Assembly (NCBI RefSeq): GCF_030286555.1
Contig: NZ_JASVWF010000004.1
Span: 62,001 to 126,000, forward strand
Source: Actinomycetospora termitidis
GTDB lineage: Bacteria > Actinomycetota > Actinomycetes > Mycobacteriales > Pseudonocardiaceae
Direction: 5' to 3'
Length of the DNA stretch: 64,000 nt
The translations under genes and the position numbers were made by a program. The notes below the pieces were generated by a model. That model made no database searches and had not been told where the DNA came from. It saw only the letters and a list, made by a program, of their open reading frames with translations. Below, one piece after another: positions 55,378 through 63,076 of this stretch (positions are counted from its first letter, which is position 1; every line of letters starts with the position of its first letter).

Positions 55378-55614
55378 ATGCGACTGTTCTTGGAGATCCT
55401 GCTCATCGTGTCCAGCGTGCTGCTGGTGCTGCTCGTGCTGCTGCACCGCGGCCGCGGCGGTGGTCTCTCGTCGCTGTTCGGAGGTGGGGTGCAGTCCAGC
55501 CTCGCCGGCTCCAGCGTGGTCGAGAAGAACCTCGACCGCCTCACCCTGTTCGTCGGCGCGATCTGGTTGATCGCGATCGTCGGGACGGGCCTGCTCATCA
55601 AGATCGAAGGTTGA
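55378..55614 (+). CDS. secG: Protein translocase subunit SecG
   Basis: A 78-residue inner-membrane protein that assists SecYE. Two helices (about residues 3-22 and 52-75) flank a Gly/Ser-rich cytoplasmic loop with LLHRGRGGGLSSLFGGG, the SecG signature. ATG follows a GGAGGTCACGG ribosome-binding site. secG after tpiA is the common actinobacterial order. Confidence 0.95.
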   Translation: MRLFLEILLIVSSVLLVLLVLLHRGRGGGLSSLFGGGVQSSLAGSSVVEKNLDRLTLFVGAIWLIAIVGTGLLIKIEG

Positions 55615-55668
55615 CGACCGGCCCGGACCCACACCCGGGCCCGGTGACGATGCGGAGGTAACGCCGAC

Positions 55669-56013
55669 ATGGCCACTGGCAACGCGATCCGGGGCACCCG
55701 GGTCGGGTCCGGTCCGATGGGGGAGTCCGAGCGCGGGGAGAGCGCCCAGCGCGTCATCGTCTCGTTCTGGTGCTCTAACGGCCACGAGACACGGCCGTCG
55801 TTCGCCCACGACGCCGAGCTGCCCAGCACCTGGGACTGCCCGCGTTGCGGCCTGCCGGCGAACACGGACATGAAGAACCCGCCGCCGGCGCGGCGCACCG
55901 AGCCGTACAAGACGCACCTCGCGTACGTGAAGGAGCGGCGCAGCGACGCCGACGGCGAGGCGCTCCTCGAGGAGGCCCTGGCCAAGCTGCGGGCCCGCCG
56001 CGGCGAGAACTGA
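55669..56013 (+). CDS. rbpA: RNA polymerase-binding protein RbpA
   Basis: A 114-residue activator that binds the primary sigma factor and stabilises the open promoter complex. The N-terminal GNAIRGTRVGSGPMGESERG is the RNA polymerase/promoter-contacting tail and basic linker; the central domain has WCSNGHETRPSF and WDCPRCGLPA, the zinc-fold region; the C-terminal helices (YVKERRSDADGEALLEEAL) bind sigma. ATG follows GGAGGTAACGCC, a strong ribosome-binding site. It is found only in actinobacteria, which supports the taxonomic reading. Confidence 0.97.
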   Translation: MATGNAIRGTRVGSGPMGESERGESAQRVIVSFWCSNGHETRPSFAHDAELPSTWDCPRCGLPANTDMKNPPPARRTEPYKTHLAYVKERRSDADGEALLEEALAKLRARRGEN

Positions 56014-56028
56014 GGCAGACTCCGGCGC

Positions 56029-57306
56029 ATGGTCGCGCCGGAGGTCACCGACACACGTTTCTCGTTGAGCCAGGCCGAGATCCCCTCGGCCTGGTTCAAC
56101 GTCGCCCCGCACCTGTCCAGCCCGCTCGACCCGCCGCTGCACCCCGCCACGCGGGAGCCGGTCGGGCCGGACGATCTCGCGCCGCTGTTCGCGGCCGAGC
56201 TCATCGGCCAGGAGATGTCGGCCGACCCGTGGATCGACATCCCGGGTGAGGTGCTCGACGTCCTGCGGCTGTGGAGGCCCACGCCGCTGGTCCGGGCCCG
56301 CCGTCTGGAAGCGGCCCTGGGCACCACCGCCCGCATCTACTTCAAGGACGAGTCGGTCTCGCCGGCCGGCTCGCACAAGCCGAACTCGGCGGTCCCGCAG
56401 GCGTTCTACAACGCCCGCGAGGGGATCAAGCGCCTCACGACGGAGACCGGTGCCGGTCAGTGGGGCACCGCGCTCTCCTTCGCGAGCGCGCAGTACGACC
56501 TCGAGTGCGCGGTCTACATGGTGCGCAAGAGCTTCGAGCAGAAGCCGTACCGCAAGGTCATCATGGAGACCTGGGGCGGGTCGGTCGTCCCGTCGCCGAT
56601 CGACGACCCCTCGAACGCGGGGAGTCTCGGCTCGGCCATCTCGGACGCGGTCCGCGACGCGATGGGCCGCGAGGACACCCACTACGCGCTCGGCTCGGTG
56701 CTCAACCACGTCCTGCTGCACCAGACGATCATCGGGCTGGAGGCCCAGCAGCAGCTCGCCCTCGCCGGCGAGACCCGACCCGACGTCGTGATCGCTCCGT
56801 GCGGTGGTGGCTCCAACCTCGGCGGCCTGGCGCTGCCGTTCCTGCCCGACCCCGCCGTCCGGCTCCTCGCCGCCGAGCCCGCCTCGTGCCCGACCCTGAC
56901 CCAGGGCACCTACGAGTACGACTTCGGCGACGTCCAGGGCCTCACGCCGATGATGAACATGTACACGCTGGGCCACGACTTCATGCCGCCCGGCATCCAC
57001 GCCGGCGGCCTGCGCTACCACGGGGACTCGCCGATCATCTCCAAGCTGGTCCACGAGGGCCGGATGGAGGCCGTCGCGCACCGCCAGAAGGCCGTGTTCG
57101 AGGCCAACGTGCTGTTCGCGCGGGTCGAGGGCAAGCTCCCGGCGCCGGAGGCCGGCCACGGCATCGCCTCCGCGATCGCCGAGGCGAACGACGCGACCGC
57201 GAAGAACGAGGAGCGGGTCATCCTCTTCAACTACTGCGGCCACGGCCTGCTCGACCTCGCGGCCTACCAGGACCACCTGGCCGGCGACCTCGGCGAGGAG
57301 CCGTAG
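56029..57306 (+). CDS. TrpB2-type PLP enzyme (tryptophan synthase beta-like)
   Basis: A 425-residue fold type II PLP enzyme. The Schiff-base Lys is K117 in [31 protein letters not shown] contains the substrate loop; [14 protein letters not shown] binds the PLP phosphate. The long N-terminus and [15 protein letters not shown] identify the TrpB2 subgroup, which differs from TrpB of the trp operon and may use serine or indole without a TrpA partner. No trpA is adjacent. ATG at 56029 is 15 bp after rbpA, so it may be cotranscribed. It converges on an Lrp-type gene. Confidence 0.9.
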   Translation: MVAPEVTDTRFSLSQAEIPSAWFNVAPHLSSPLDPPLHPATREPVGPDDLAPLFAAELIGQEMSADPWIDIPGEVLDVLRLWRPTPLVRARRLEAALGTTARIYFKDESVSPAGSHKPNSAVPQAFYNAREGIKRLTTETGAGQWGTALSFASAQYDLECAVYMVRKSFEQKPYRKVIMETWGGSVVPSPIDDPSNAGSLGSAISDAVRDAMGREDTHYALGSVLNHVLLHQTIIGLEAQQQLALAGETRPDVVIAPCGGGSNLGGLALPFLPDPAVRLLAAEPASCPTLTQGTYEYDFGDVQGLTPMMNMYTLGHDFMPPGIHAGGLRYHGDSPIISKLVHEGRMEAVAHRQKAVFEANVLFARVEGKLPAPEAGHGIASAIAEANDATAKNEERVILFNYCGHGLLDLAAYQDHLAGDLGEEP

Positions 57307-57312
57307 GCCGCG

Positions 57313-57804
57313 TCAGTCGATACCGACCGGGCGCGGCTCCACCAGTGAGGTCTTGATGACCGCGGTGACGGTGGAGCCGCGCTCGATCCACAGCTCGAGC
57401 ACCCGGTCCAGGTCGGCCACGTCGCGCACCTGGATCCGCACGAGCAGGCAGTCCTCCCCGGTGATCCGGTGCGCCTCGACGACCTCCGGCGTCCGCGCGA
57501 CGATCTGCTCGAGCGCCTTGCCCTGTCCGAGGGCTGGCCGCACGCGCACCCAGGCGCCGATCGGATAGCCGACCACGGCCGGGTCGACATCAAGCCGGTA
57601 GCCGCGGATCACGCCGCTGCGTTCGAGCCGCCCGACCCGCTCGGTGACCGCGGGGGCGGACATCCCGACGACCCGTGCCAGCGCACTCATCGACAGCCGC
57701 GGGTCGTCGATGAGGGCCCGCAGGATGGCCCGGTTGACGTCGTCCAGCAGCCCCTTGTCGTTCTCCAGGTGGACCCGGCCTCGAGGCTCGACAGTTGAAG
57801 TCAC
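57313..57804 (-). CDS. Lrp/AsnC family transcriptional regulator
   Basis: A 163-residue regulator. The helix-turn-helix is at about residues 20-75 (DDVNRAILRALIDDPRLSMS, then ALARVVGMSAPAVTERVGRL), followed by the RAM/ligand-binding domain with HRITGEDCLLVRIQVRDVAD. The GTG start at 57804 gives about 20 residues before the first helix. It faces the TrpB2-like gene with 6 bp between stops and lies downstream of the MocR gene on the same strand. An amino-acid effector is usual for the family; the target is not evident. Confidence 0.92.
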   Translation of the reverse strand: MTSTVEPRGRVHLENDKGLLDDVNRAILRALIDDPRLSMSALARVVGMSAPAVTERVGRLERSGVIRGYRLDVDPAVVGYPIGAWVRVRPALGQGKALEQIVARTPEVVEAHRITGEDCLLVRIQVRDVADLDRVLELWIERGSTVTAVIKTSLVEPRPVGID

Positions 57805-57869
57805 CTAGCCACTATCGCCGTCGAACGCCCATGTCGTCCAGGCCTGCCGCCTTGCAGGATGAAGACATG

Positions 57870-59351
57870 TCAGACGACGGTGGTGAGCGCGGGCGAGGAC
57901 AGGGTCCCCAGCGACGCCCAGGCGGCCGCGAGGCGCTCCACGGCGTCGTCGAGCACGTCGACCCGATGGGTGTAGGGCACCCGCAGGAAGCTCTCGAAGG
58001 CCCCGCCGATCCCGAACCGCGGTCCGGCCGCGAGGTGCAGGCCCTGGCGTGCCGCGGCGTCGACGAGCGCACTGGAGCGGGCGGCGCCGAGGTCGATCCA
58101 GGTGGAGAGCCCTCCCGTGGGCACCGGGACCGTCCACTCCGGGAACGCCCGGCGCAGCGCGGCGACGAGGTGGTCGCGCTGGCTCGCGGTCGCGGCCCGG
58201 CGGACCGGCAGCAGGTCGTCGAGGCGCGCGAGCAGACCCGCGGCCACCAGTTGCTCGAGCACCGGCGAGGCGATGTCGTCGGACGCGCGGCTGGTCGCGA
58301 TGCGGCGCAGCACGGCCCGCGGCCCGCGCATCCAGCCGATCCGCAGGCCGCCCCACACCGTCTTGCTCATCGACCCGAGCGTGAGGACGGGGGCCTCGCC
58401 GCCCGCCGTCGCCCAGGCCCCGAGCGGCGGGGGGACGGGCTCGTCCAACCACGTCTCGCGCAGGCAGTCGTCGACCACGAGGGGCACCCCGTGACGCCGG
58501 GCGGCCGCGACGACCGCACCGCGGGTCTCGGCGTCCATGACGGCGCCGGTCGGGTTGTGGTGGTCGGGCACGAGGAACGCGAGGGCCGGCGCGGACTCGC
58601 GCAGCGCCGCGGCGAACGCCCCGACGTCCCAGCCCGTCCGGCCGTGCCCGTCCCGGTCGAGCGCCATGGGCACGGTCCGCGCGGAGGCGTGACGCACGAG
58701 GTCGACGGCGCCCGGGTAGGTCGGTTGTTCGATCAGCACGCGGTCACCGGGCCGCACGAGCGCCCGCGCGATCAGCGAGTGCGCGTGCTGGGCCCCGGCG
58801 GTCACCATGACCTCGTCCGGCGCGGTCGGCAGGCCCTGGGCGGTCAGCCGATCGGCGATCGCGACCCGCAGCAGCGTCGTGCCGAGCAGGTCGTAGCCGG
58901 GCCCGACGAGGTGGGTCGGGAGCGCGGCGAGGGCCTCGGCACCGGCAGCGGTCATGGCCTCGACGGGCGCGGCCGGCGCGGCGTGCGCGAGGTCGATGAC
59001 GTCGGCCGGGAGGTCCGGCGACACCGCCCAGGCGCCGCTGGGCGCGAACGGCGCGGGGGAGGACGGGGGACCGTCGGCCGTCGACGGGAGCGCCGTCCAG
59101 GTGCCCGAACCGCGGCGCCGGATCAGGTGCCCGCTCTCGCGGAGCTGTTCGTAGGCCGCCGCGACCGTGCCCCGCCCGATCCCGAGCGCGAGGGCGAGCT
59201 CCCGCTCGCTCGGCACCCGGGTCCCGACGGCGAGCCGGCCGTCGCCGAGCAGGGTGCGGATGCGTCCGGCCAGCGCCGCGTAGCCCACCGGACCACCGGC
59301 GAACGACCCGAGGTGCCGCACGAGCGCCGGTCCACCGACCTGCTGGTCCAC
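57870..59351 (-). CDS. MocR-family regulator (GntR helix-turn-helix fused to aminotransferase)
   Basis: A 493-residue fusion. The GntR winged helix is at about residues 20-90 (LGDGRLAVGTRVPSERELAL, then ALGIGRGTVAAAYEQLRESG HLI). The fold type I aminotransferase-like domain follows, with EQPTYPGAVDLVR, PDHHNPTGAVMD, VVDDCLRETW and the PLP Lys in LGSMSKTVWGGLRIGWM (K330). Such proteins sense PLP or an amino-acid adduct and usually bind direct repeats in a divergent promoter. Here CCTGCCACT occurs twice in the gap to a divergent small membrane-protein gene. The relevant pathway is unclear, since no pdx genes are nearby. Confidence 0.92.
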   Translation of the reverse strand: MDQQVGGPALVRHLGSFAGGPVGYAALAGRIRTLLGDGRLAVGTRVPSERELALALGIGRGTVAAAYEQLRESGHLIRRRGSGTWTALPSTADGPPSSPAPFAPSGAWAVSPDLPADVIDLAHAAPAAPVEAMTAAGAEALAALPTHLVGPGYDLLGTTLLRVAIADRLTAQGLPTAPDEVMVTAGAQHAHSLIARALVRPGDRVLIEQPTYPGAVDLVRHASARTVPMALDRDGHGRTGWDVGAFAAALRESAPALAFLVPDHHNPTGAVMDAETRGAVVAAARRHGVPLVVDDCLRETWLDEPVPPPLGAWATAGGEAPVLTLGSMSKTVWGGLRIGWMRGPRAVLRRIATSRASDDIASPVLEQLVAAGLLARLDDLLPVRRAATASQRDHLVAALRRAFPEWTVPVPTGGLSTWIDLGAARSSALVDAAARQGLHLAAGPRFGIGGAFESFLRVPYTHRVDVLDDAVERLAAAWASLGTLSSPALTTVV

Positions 59352-59357
59352 CTCGCA

Positions 59358-59424
59358 CCTGCCACTTCTGCCAATCAGCCTGCCACTGCTGGCACACTGG
59401 ACCTGGTCGAGCTGTCACTTGGCA
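59358..59424. promoter_or_regulatory. Direct and inverted TGCCA repeats in the MocR divergent promoter
   Basis: CCTGCCACT at 59358-59366 and 59379-59387 are exact direct repeats 21 bp apart (two helical turns); another TGCCA lies at 59369, and inverted TGGCA at 59390 and 59420. Two-turn spacing and divergent position fit a MocR operator. Confidence 0.55.
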
Positions 59425-59467
59425 GCCACTCTAGCCACATCACCCCGTGAACCCGAAGGAACTCCTC

Positions 59468-59740
59468 ATGATCACCATGCTCGTCCTCGTCGCCGTCCTC
59501 GTCGTCCTCGGCCTCGCGGTCGTGCGCTACGGCGCGGACACCCGCTCGAACGACACCGCCGACCACCGGGATCCGGCCCTGCCGCGGGGCCCGCAGTACG
59601 GCCACACCCCGGCCTCGGACGTCCGCCTGCTCGCCGGTCTCGCCCGGCGGGTGGCCGCCCAGCGGCAGGCGTGGGCCGCGTACGACCGGTCCATGCGGCC
59701 GTGGGAGACGCAGCGCAGCGAGGTCCGGCCCGTGGGCTGA
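59468..59740 (+). CDS. Small single-pass membrane protein, divergent from MocR gene
   Basis: A 90-residue protein with one N-terminal membrane helix (MITMLVLVAVLVVLGLAVVR) and a hydrophilic tail rich in Arg, Ala and Asp. I do not recognise a family. ATG 59468 is chosen over an in-frame GTG at 59447 because AAGGA (59456-59460) is correctly spaced for it. It shares the 116-bp divergent region with the MocR gene and is the only obvious target on that side. A 23-bp stem-loop follows 9 bp after its stop. Confidence 0.6.
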   Translation: MITMLVLVAVLVVLGLAVVRYGADTRSNDTADHRDPALPRGPQYGHTPASDVRLLAGLARRVAAQRQAWAAYDRSMRPWETQRSEVRPVG

Positions 59741-59749
59741 GCTACTCCT

Positions 59750-59808
59750 GAACGAACGAACGGCACTCTCGCAGCGTCTAGGCGCGCGAGAGTGCCGTTC
59801 GCTCGTTC
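59750..59808. terminator. 23-bp stem-loop between convergent genes
   Basis: GAACGAACGAACGGCACT plus CTCGC (59750-59772) pairs with the arm ending CCGTTCGCTCGTTC (59786-59808) at 22 of 23 positions around a 13-nt loop. It lies between the small membrane-protein gene and the convergent pgl, so it likely stops transcription in both directions. Its sequence is different from the GAGCGAAGGGCCCC family but the scale and setting are the same. Confidence 0.65.
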
Positions 59809-59814
59809 CGGCGG

Positions 59815-60594
59815 CTACAGATCCGCCGAGGCCGCCTCGTCGAGCAACCACAACGTGCGCTCCGTGCCGGCCAGCCCCGCGAGCGGCACCTCGACCTCGC
59901 TCGCCCCGTGGGCAGCCCGACCGAGCACCTCGGCCTTGGACGACCCGGTGGCCACCAGCCACACCTCGCGCGCCGAGCGGGCGGCGGCGAGGGTCAGCGA
60001 GATGCGGGTCGGCGGGGGCTTGGGGCAGTCCCGCACCGCGACGACGCCCGGCGCGGTCGCGTGGACGGCGGGGGAGTCGGGGAACACGGAGAGCGTGTGC
60101 CCCTCCGGCCCGCAGCCGGCGAGCAGCACGTCGAAGGCGGGGAGTCCCGGGACCCCCTCGCCCAGCCGCGCCGCGGCGTCGGCCAGGACCTGGGCGTAGG
60201 CCTGCGCCCCGGCGTCGGGGTCGGCGGAGTCCTCCGACTCGAGCGCGGACGGCCCGGGGGTCGACGACGGGACGGGGTGCACCCGGGCCGGGTCGAGGTC
60301 GAGCCGGTCGAGCAGGGCGTCGCGGGCCTGGGCGTCGTTGCGGTCCTCCGACCCCGCGGGGACGAACCGCTCGTCGCCCCAGAACACCTCCACCCGGGAC
60401 CAGTCGACGGAGCCCAGGTCCGGCGACGACGCCACGGCCTCCAGCATCGCGATACCGATACCGCCGCCGGTGAGGACGACCGAGGCCACGCCCCGCTCGG
60501 CCTGGGCCTTCGCCAGCGCCGCGAGGAGTCGCGCGGCCCCGTCCGACGCGACCGACCCGTCGTCGGGAAGGGTGACGACCTCACGCCCGCTCAT
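59815..60594 (-). CDS. pgl: 6-phosphogluconolactonase
   Basis: Hydrolyses 6-phosphogluconolactone in the oxidative pentose phosphate pathway. It has 259 residues. VVLTGGGIGIAMLEAVA is the phosphate-binding loop; VEVFWGDERFVPAGSEDRND is the central signature; LAGCGPEGHTLSVFPDSPA contains the catalytic His, with the usual D-G-H-x-A-S reading here as P-E-G-H-T-L. ATG 60594 overlaps the opcA stop. It is last in the minus-strand pgi-zwf-opcA-pgl unit. Confidence 0.95.
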   Translation of the reverse strand: MSGREVVTLPDDGSVASDGAARLLAALAKAQAERGVASVVLTGGGIGIAMLEAVASSPDLGSVDWSRVEVFWGDERFVPAGSEDRNDAQARDALLDRLDLDPARVHPVPSSTPGPSALESEDSADPDAGAQAYAQVLADAAARLGEGVPGLPAFDVLLAGCGPEGHTLSVFPDSPAVHATAPGVVAVRDCPKPPPTRISLTLAAARSAREVWLVATGSSKAEVLGRAAHGASEVEVPLAGLAGTERTLWLLDEAASADL

Positions 60595-61544
60595 GCCTTC
60601 ACCCTGGCCTTCGACGACGACCGCCGCCCGCCGGAGCGCGGGACCGCGTCGAGCGCCTCGTGGAAGATCTCGTCGGGGTCGAGGCGACGGAGCTCCTCGG
60701 CCAGGCACTCCCGGGTCGTCCGGCGGGCGAGCGCGACGCGGCGGTCGGGCTGGCCGGGCTGGGTCAGCTTGGCGGTCTTGGAGTCCTGCCGCCGCAGTTC
60801 GATCGTCCCGGAGGCCCGCTCGAGCCGGACCGCGCCCACGTGGCCACCGTTGACGTCCACCACCGACCGCGTCACCGGCACGCCGAGCCGCGAGGACAAC
60901 CAACCCGCGAGGAGGTCCGCGGAGGCCGACTCGGCCTCGCCGTCGACCTCGGCCCGGGTGACCCGGTCGTACGGCGGCGGGTCGAGCGCCGACGTGAGCA
61001 GCGCCCGCCAGCTGGTGATCCGGCTCCAGGCGAGGTCGGTGTCGCCCGCGCGGTAGTTGGCCGCGAGCTTCGTGAGCGTCTTCGACGGCGACTTCGTCGT
61101 CGAGACGTCCGTGATCCGCCGGCCGGCGACCGCGCCGACCGGGTCCTCGGCCGGGCACAGCGGCGGTTCGCCCGGCCACCACGTGACGATGGGCGCGTCG
61201 GGCAGCAGCAGCGGCACGATGATCGAGCCGCCGTGGTCGGCCAGCGGGCCGTACATCCGCAGGACGATGACCTCGCTGGCGCCGGCGTCCCCGCCGATGC
61301 GGATCTGGGCGTCCAGCCGCGTGGCGGCCCGGCGGATCCCCTTCGCGAGCACCAGCACACGGCACGGGTGCTCGCGCGAGGCGTCGTTGGCGGCCTGGAT
61401 CGCCTGCTCGGCCTCCGGCCCGTCCTCGGTCGAGATCACGAGCGTGAGCACGCGCCCGAGGGCCACCGCGCCCGCCGACTCGCGCAGCTCGACCATCTTG
61501 CGGTTGACCGCCGACGTGTCGGTCGACGGCAGGTCGACGATCAT
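60591..61544 (-). CDS. opcA: Glucose-6-phosphate dehydrogenase assembly protein OpcA
   Basis: Needed for assembly and activity of Zwf in actinobacteria and cyanobacteria. It has 317 residues. The N-terminal region starts MIVDLPSTDTSAVNRKMVEL; SEVIVLRMYGPLADHGGSII and PDAPIVTWWPGEPP are family signatures. No enzymatic motif is seen. It overlaps zwf upstream and pgl downstream by 4 bp each, so the dehydrogenase, its assembly factor and the next enzyme are translated together. Confidence 0.96.
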   Translation of the reverse strand: MIVDLPSTDTSAVNRKMVELRESAGAVALGRVLTLVISTEDGPEAEQAIQAANDASREHPCRVLVLAKGIRRAATRLDAQIRIGGDAGASEVIVLRMYGPLADHGGSIIVPLLLPDAPIVTWWPGEPPLCPAEDPVGAVAGRRITDVSTTKSPSKTLTKLAANYRAGDTDLAWSRITSWRALLTSALDPPPYDRVTRAEVDGEAESASADLLAGWLSSRLGVPVTRSVVDVNGGHVGAVRLERASGTIELRRQDSKTAKLTQPGQPDRRVALARRTTRECLAEELRRLDPDEIFHEALDAVPRSGGRRSSSKARVKA

Positions 61545-63076
61545 GGTCTCCTCCAGACGCGGCCGGTGCGCGAGAGCAGCTCGTCGGCCGAGCGCGGCCC
61601 CCACGTGCCGGCCGGGTACGCGCCGGGGGAACCTTCCCGGTGCCACTTGTCGATCACCGGGTCGAGGATCCTCCAGGAGAGCTCGACCTCGGTGTTGGTC
61701 GGGAACAGCGACGGCTCGCCGAGCAGGACGTCGAGGAGCAGGCGCTCGTAGGCCTCCGGGGAGGCCTCGGTGAACGCGGTGCCGTACCCGAAGTCCATCG
61801 TGACGTCGCGGACCTCCATCCCCGACCCGGGCACCTTCGACCCGAACCGCAGGGTGACGCCCTCGTCCGGCTGCACCCGCACGACCAGCGCGTTCTGCCC
61901 GAGCTCCTCGGTCATCGTCTGGTCGAAGGGCAGGTGCGGGGCGCGCTTGAAGACCACCGCGATCTCGGTGACCCGACGTCCCAGCCGCTTGCCCGTCCGC
62001 AGGTAGAACGGCACCCCGGCCCAACGGCGGGTGTTCACCTCGCAGGTGATCGCCGCGTAGGTCTCGGTGACCGAGTCGGGCGGGAACCCGTCCTCCTGCT
62101 GCAGCCCGCGCACCTCGGCCGAGCCCTGCCAGCCGGCCGCGTACTGGCCGCGGGCGGTGGTCTCGTCGAGGGGCTCGGCGAGCTTCGTCGCGGAGAGGAC
62201 CTTGATCTTCTCCTCGCGCAGGTCGTTCGGCGCGAACGACAGCGGCTCCTCCATCGCGGTGAGGGCGAGGAGCTGCAGCAGGTGGTTCTGGATGACGTCG
62301 CGGGCGGCGCCGATCCCGTCGTAGTAGCCCGCACGGCCGCCCACCCCGATGTCCTCGGCCATCGTGATCTGCACGTGGTCGACGTGGTGGGCGTTCCAGA
62401 TGGGCTCGAAGAGCTCGTTGGCGAAGCGCAGCGCCAACAGGTTCTGCACCGTCTCCTTGCCGAGGTAGTGGTCGATGCGGAACACCGAGTCCTCGGGGAA
62501 GACGTCGTTGACGATCGCGTTCAGCTCACGCGCCGAGTGCAGGTCGTGGCCGAACGGCTTCTCGATGACGACGCGGCGCCACGCGTCCTCCGCCGACTCC
62601 GCGAGGCCCGCCCGCGAGAGCTGCTTGCAGACCGTGGGGAAGGCGTCCGGCGGGATCGACAGGTAGAAGGCGTGGTTGCCGTCGGTCCCGCGCTCGGTGT
62701 CCAGCTCGGCGACGGTGTCGGCGAGCCGGTCGAACGCGGCGTCGTCGTCGAAGGTCCCCTGCACGAACCGCAGACCCTCGGCGAGCCGGTCCCACACCTC
62801 GGAGCGGAACGGCGTGCGGGAGTGCTCCCGCACCGAGTCGTGCACGATCTCGGCGAAGTCCTCGTGGGACCAGTCCCGCCGGGCGAACCCCACCAGCGCG
62901 AAACCGGGCGGCAGCAGACCCCGGTTCGCGAGGTCGTAGATCGCCGGCATGAGCTTCTTGCGCGCGAGGTCGCCGGTGATCCCGAACAGCACGAGGCCGC
63001 TCGGGCCGGCGATCCTCGGCAGACGCTTGTCCCGCTCGTCGCGCAGCGGGTTCCGCCAGTCGGCGGGAGCGGTCAC
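61541..63076 (-). CDS. zwf: Glucose-6-phosphate 1-dehydrogenase
   Basis: Oxidises glucose 6-phosphate and yields NADPH. It has 511 residues. Cofactor binding: SGLVLFGITGDLARKKLMPA. The substrate signature with catalytic His-Tyr is RIDHYLGKETVQNLLALRF. The remaining sequence (HVDHVQITMAEDIGVGGRAG, GVPFYLRTGKRL) is typical. GTG 63076 overlaps the pgi stop (GTGA) and gives 45 residues before the GxxGDLA motif, as in homologues; longer in-frame extensions lie inside pgi. Confidence 0.97.
   Translation of the reverse strand: MTAPADWRNPLRDERDKRLPRIAGPSGLVLFGITGDLARKKLMPAIYDLANRGLLPPGFALVGFARRDWSHEDFAEIVHDSVREHSRTPFRSEVWDRLAEGLRFVQGTFDDDAAFDRLADTVAELDTERGTDGNHAFYLSIPPDAFPTVCKQLSRAGLAESAEDAWRRVVIEKPFGHDLHSARELNAIVNDVFPEDSVFRIDHYLGKETVQNLLALRFANELFEPIWNAHHVDHVQITMAEDIGVGGRAGYYDGIGAARDVIQNHLLQLLALTAMEEPLSFAPNDLREEKIKVLSATKLAEPLDETTARGQYAAGWQGSAEVRGLQQEDGFPPDSVTETYAAITCEVNTRRWAGVPFYLRTGKRLGRRVTEIAVVFKRAPHLPFDQTMTEELGQNALVVRVQPDEGVTLRFGSKVPGSGMEVRDVTMDFGYGTAFTEASPEAYERLLLDVLLGEPSLFPTNTEVELSWRILDPVIDKWHREGSPGAYPAGTWGPRSADELLSRTGRVWRRP

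Noticed and set aside
56029-57306. trpB of the tryptophan operon
   Set aside because: Sequence is the TrpB2 subgroup and there is no trpA or other trp gene nearby.
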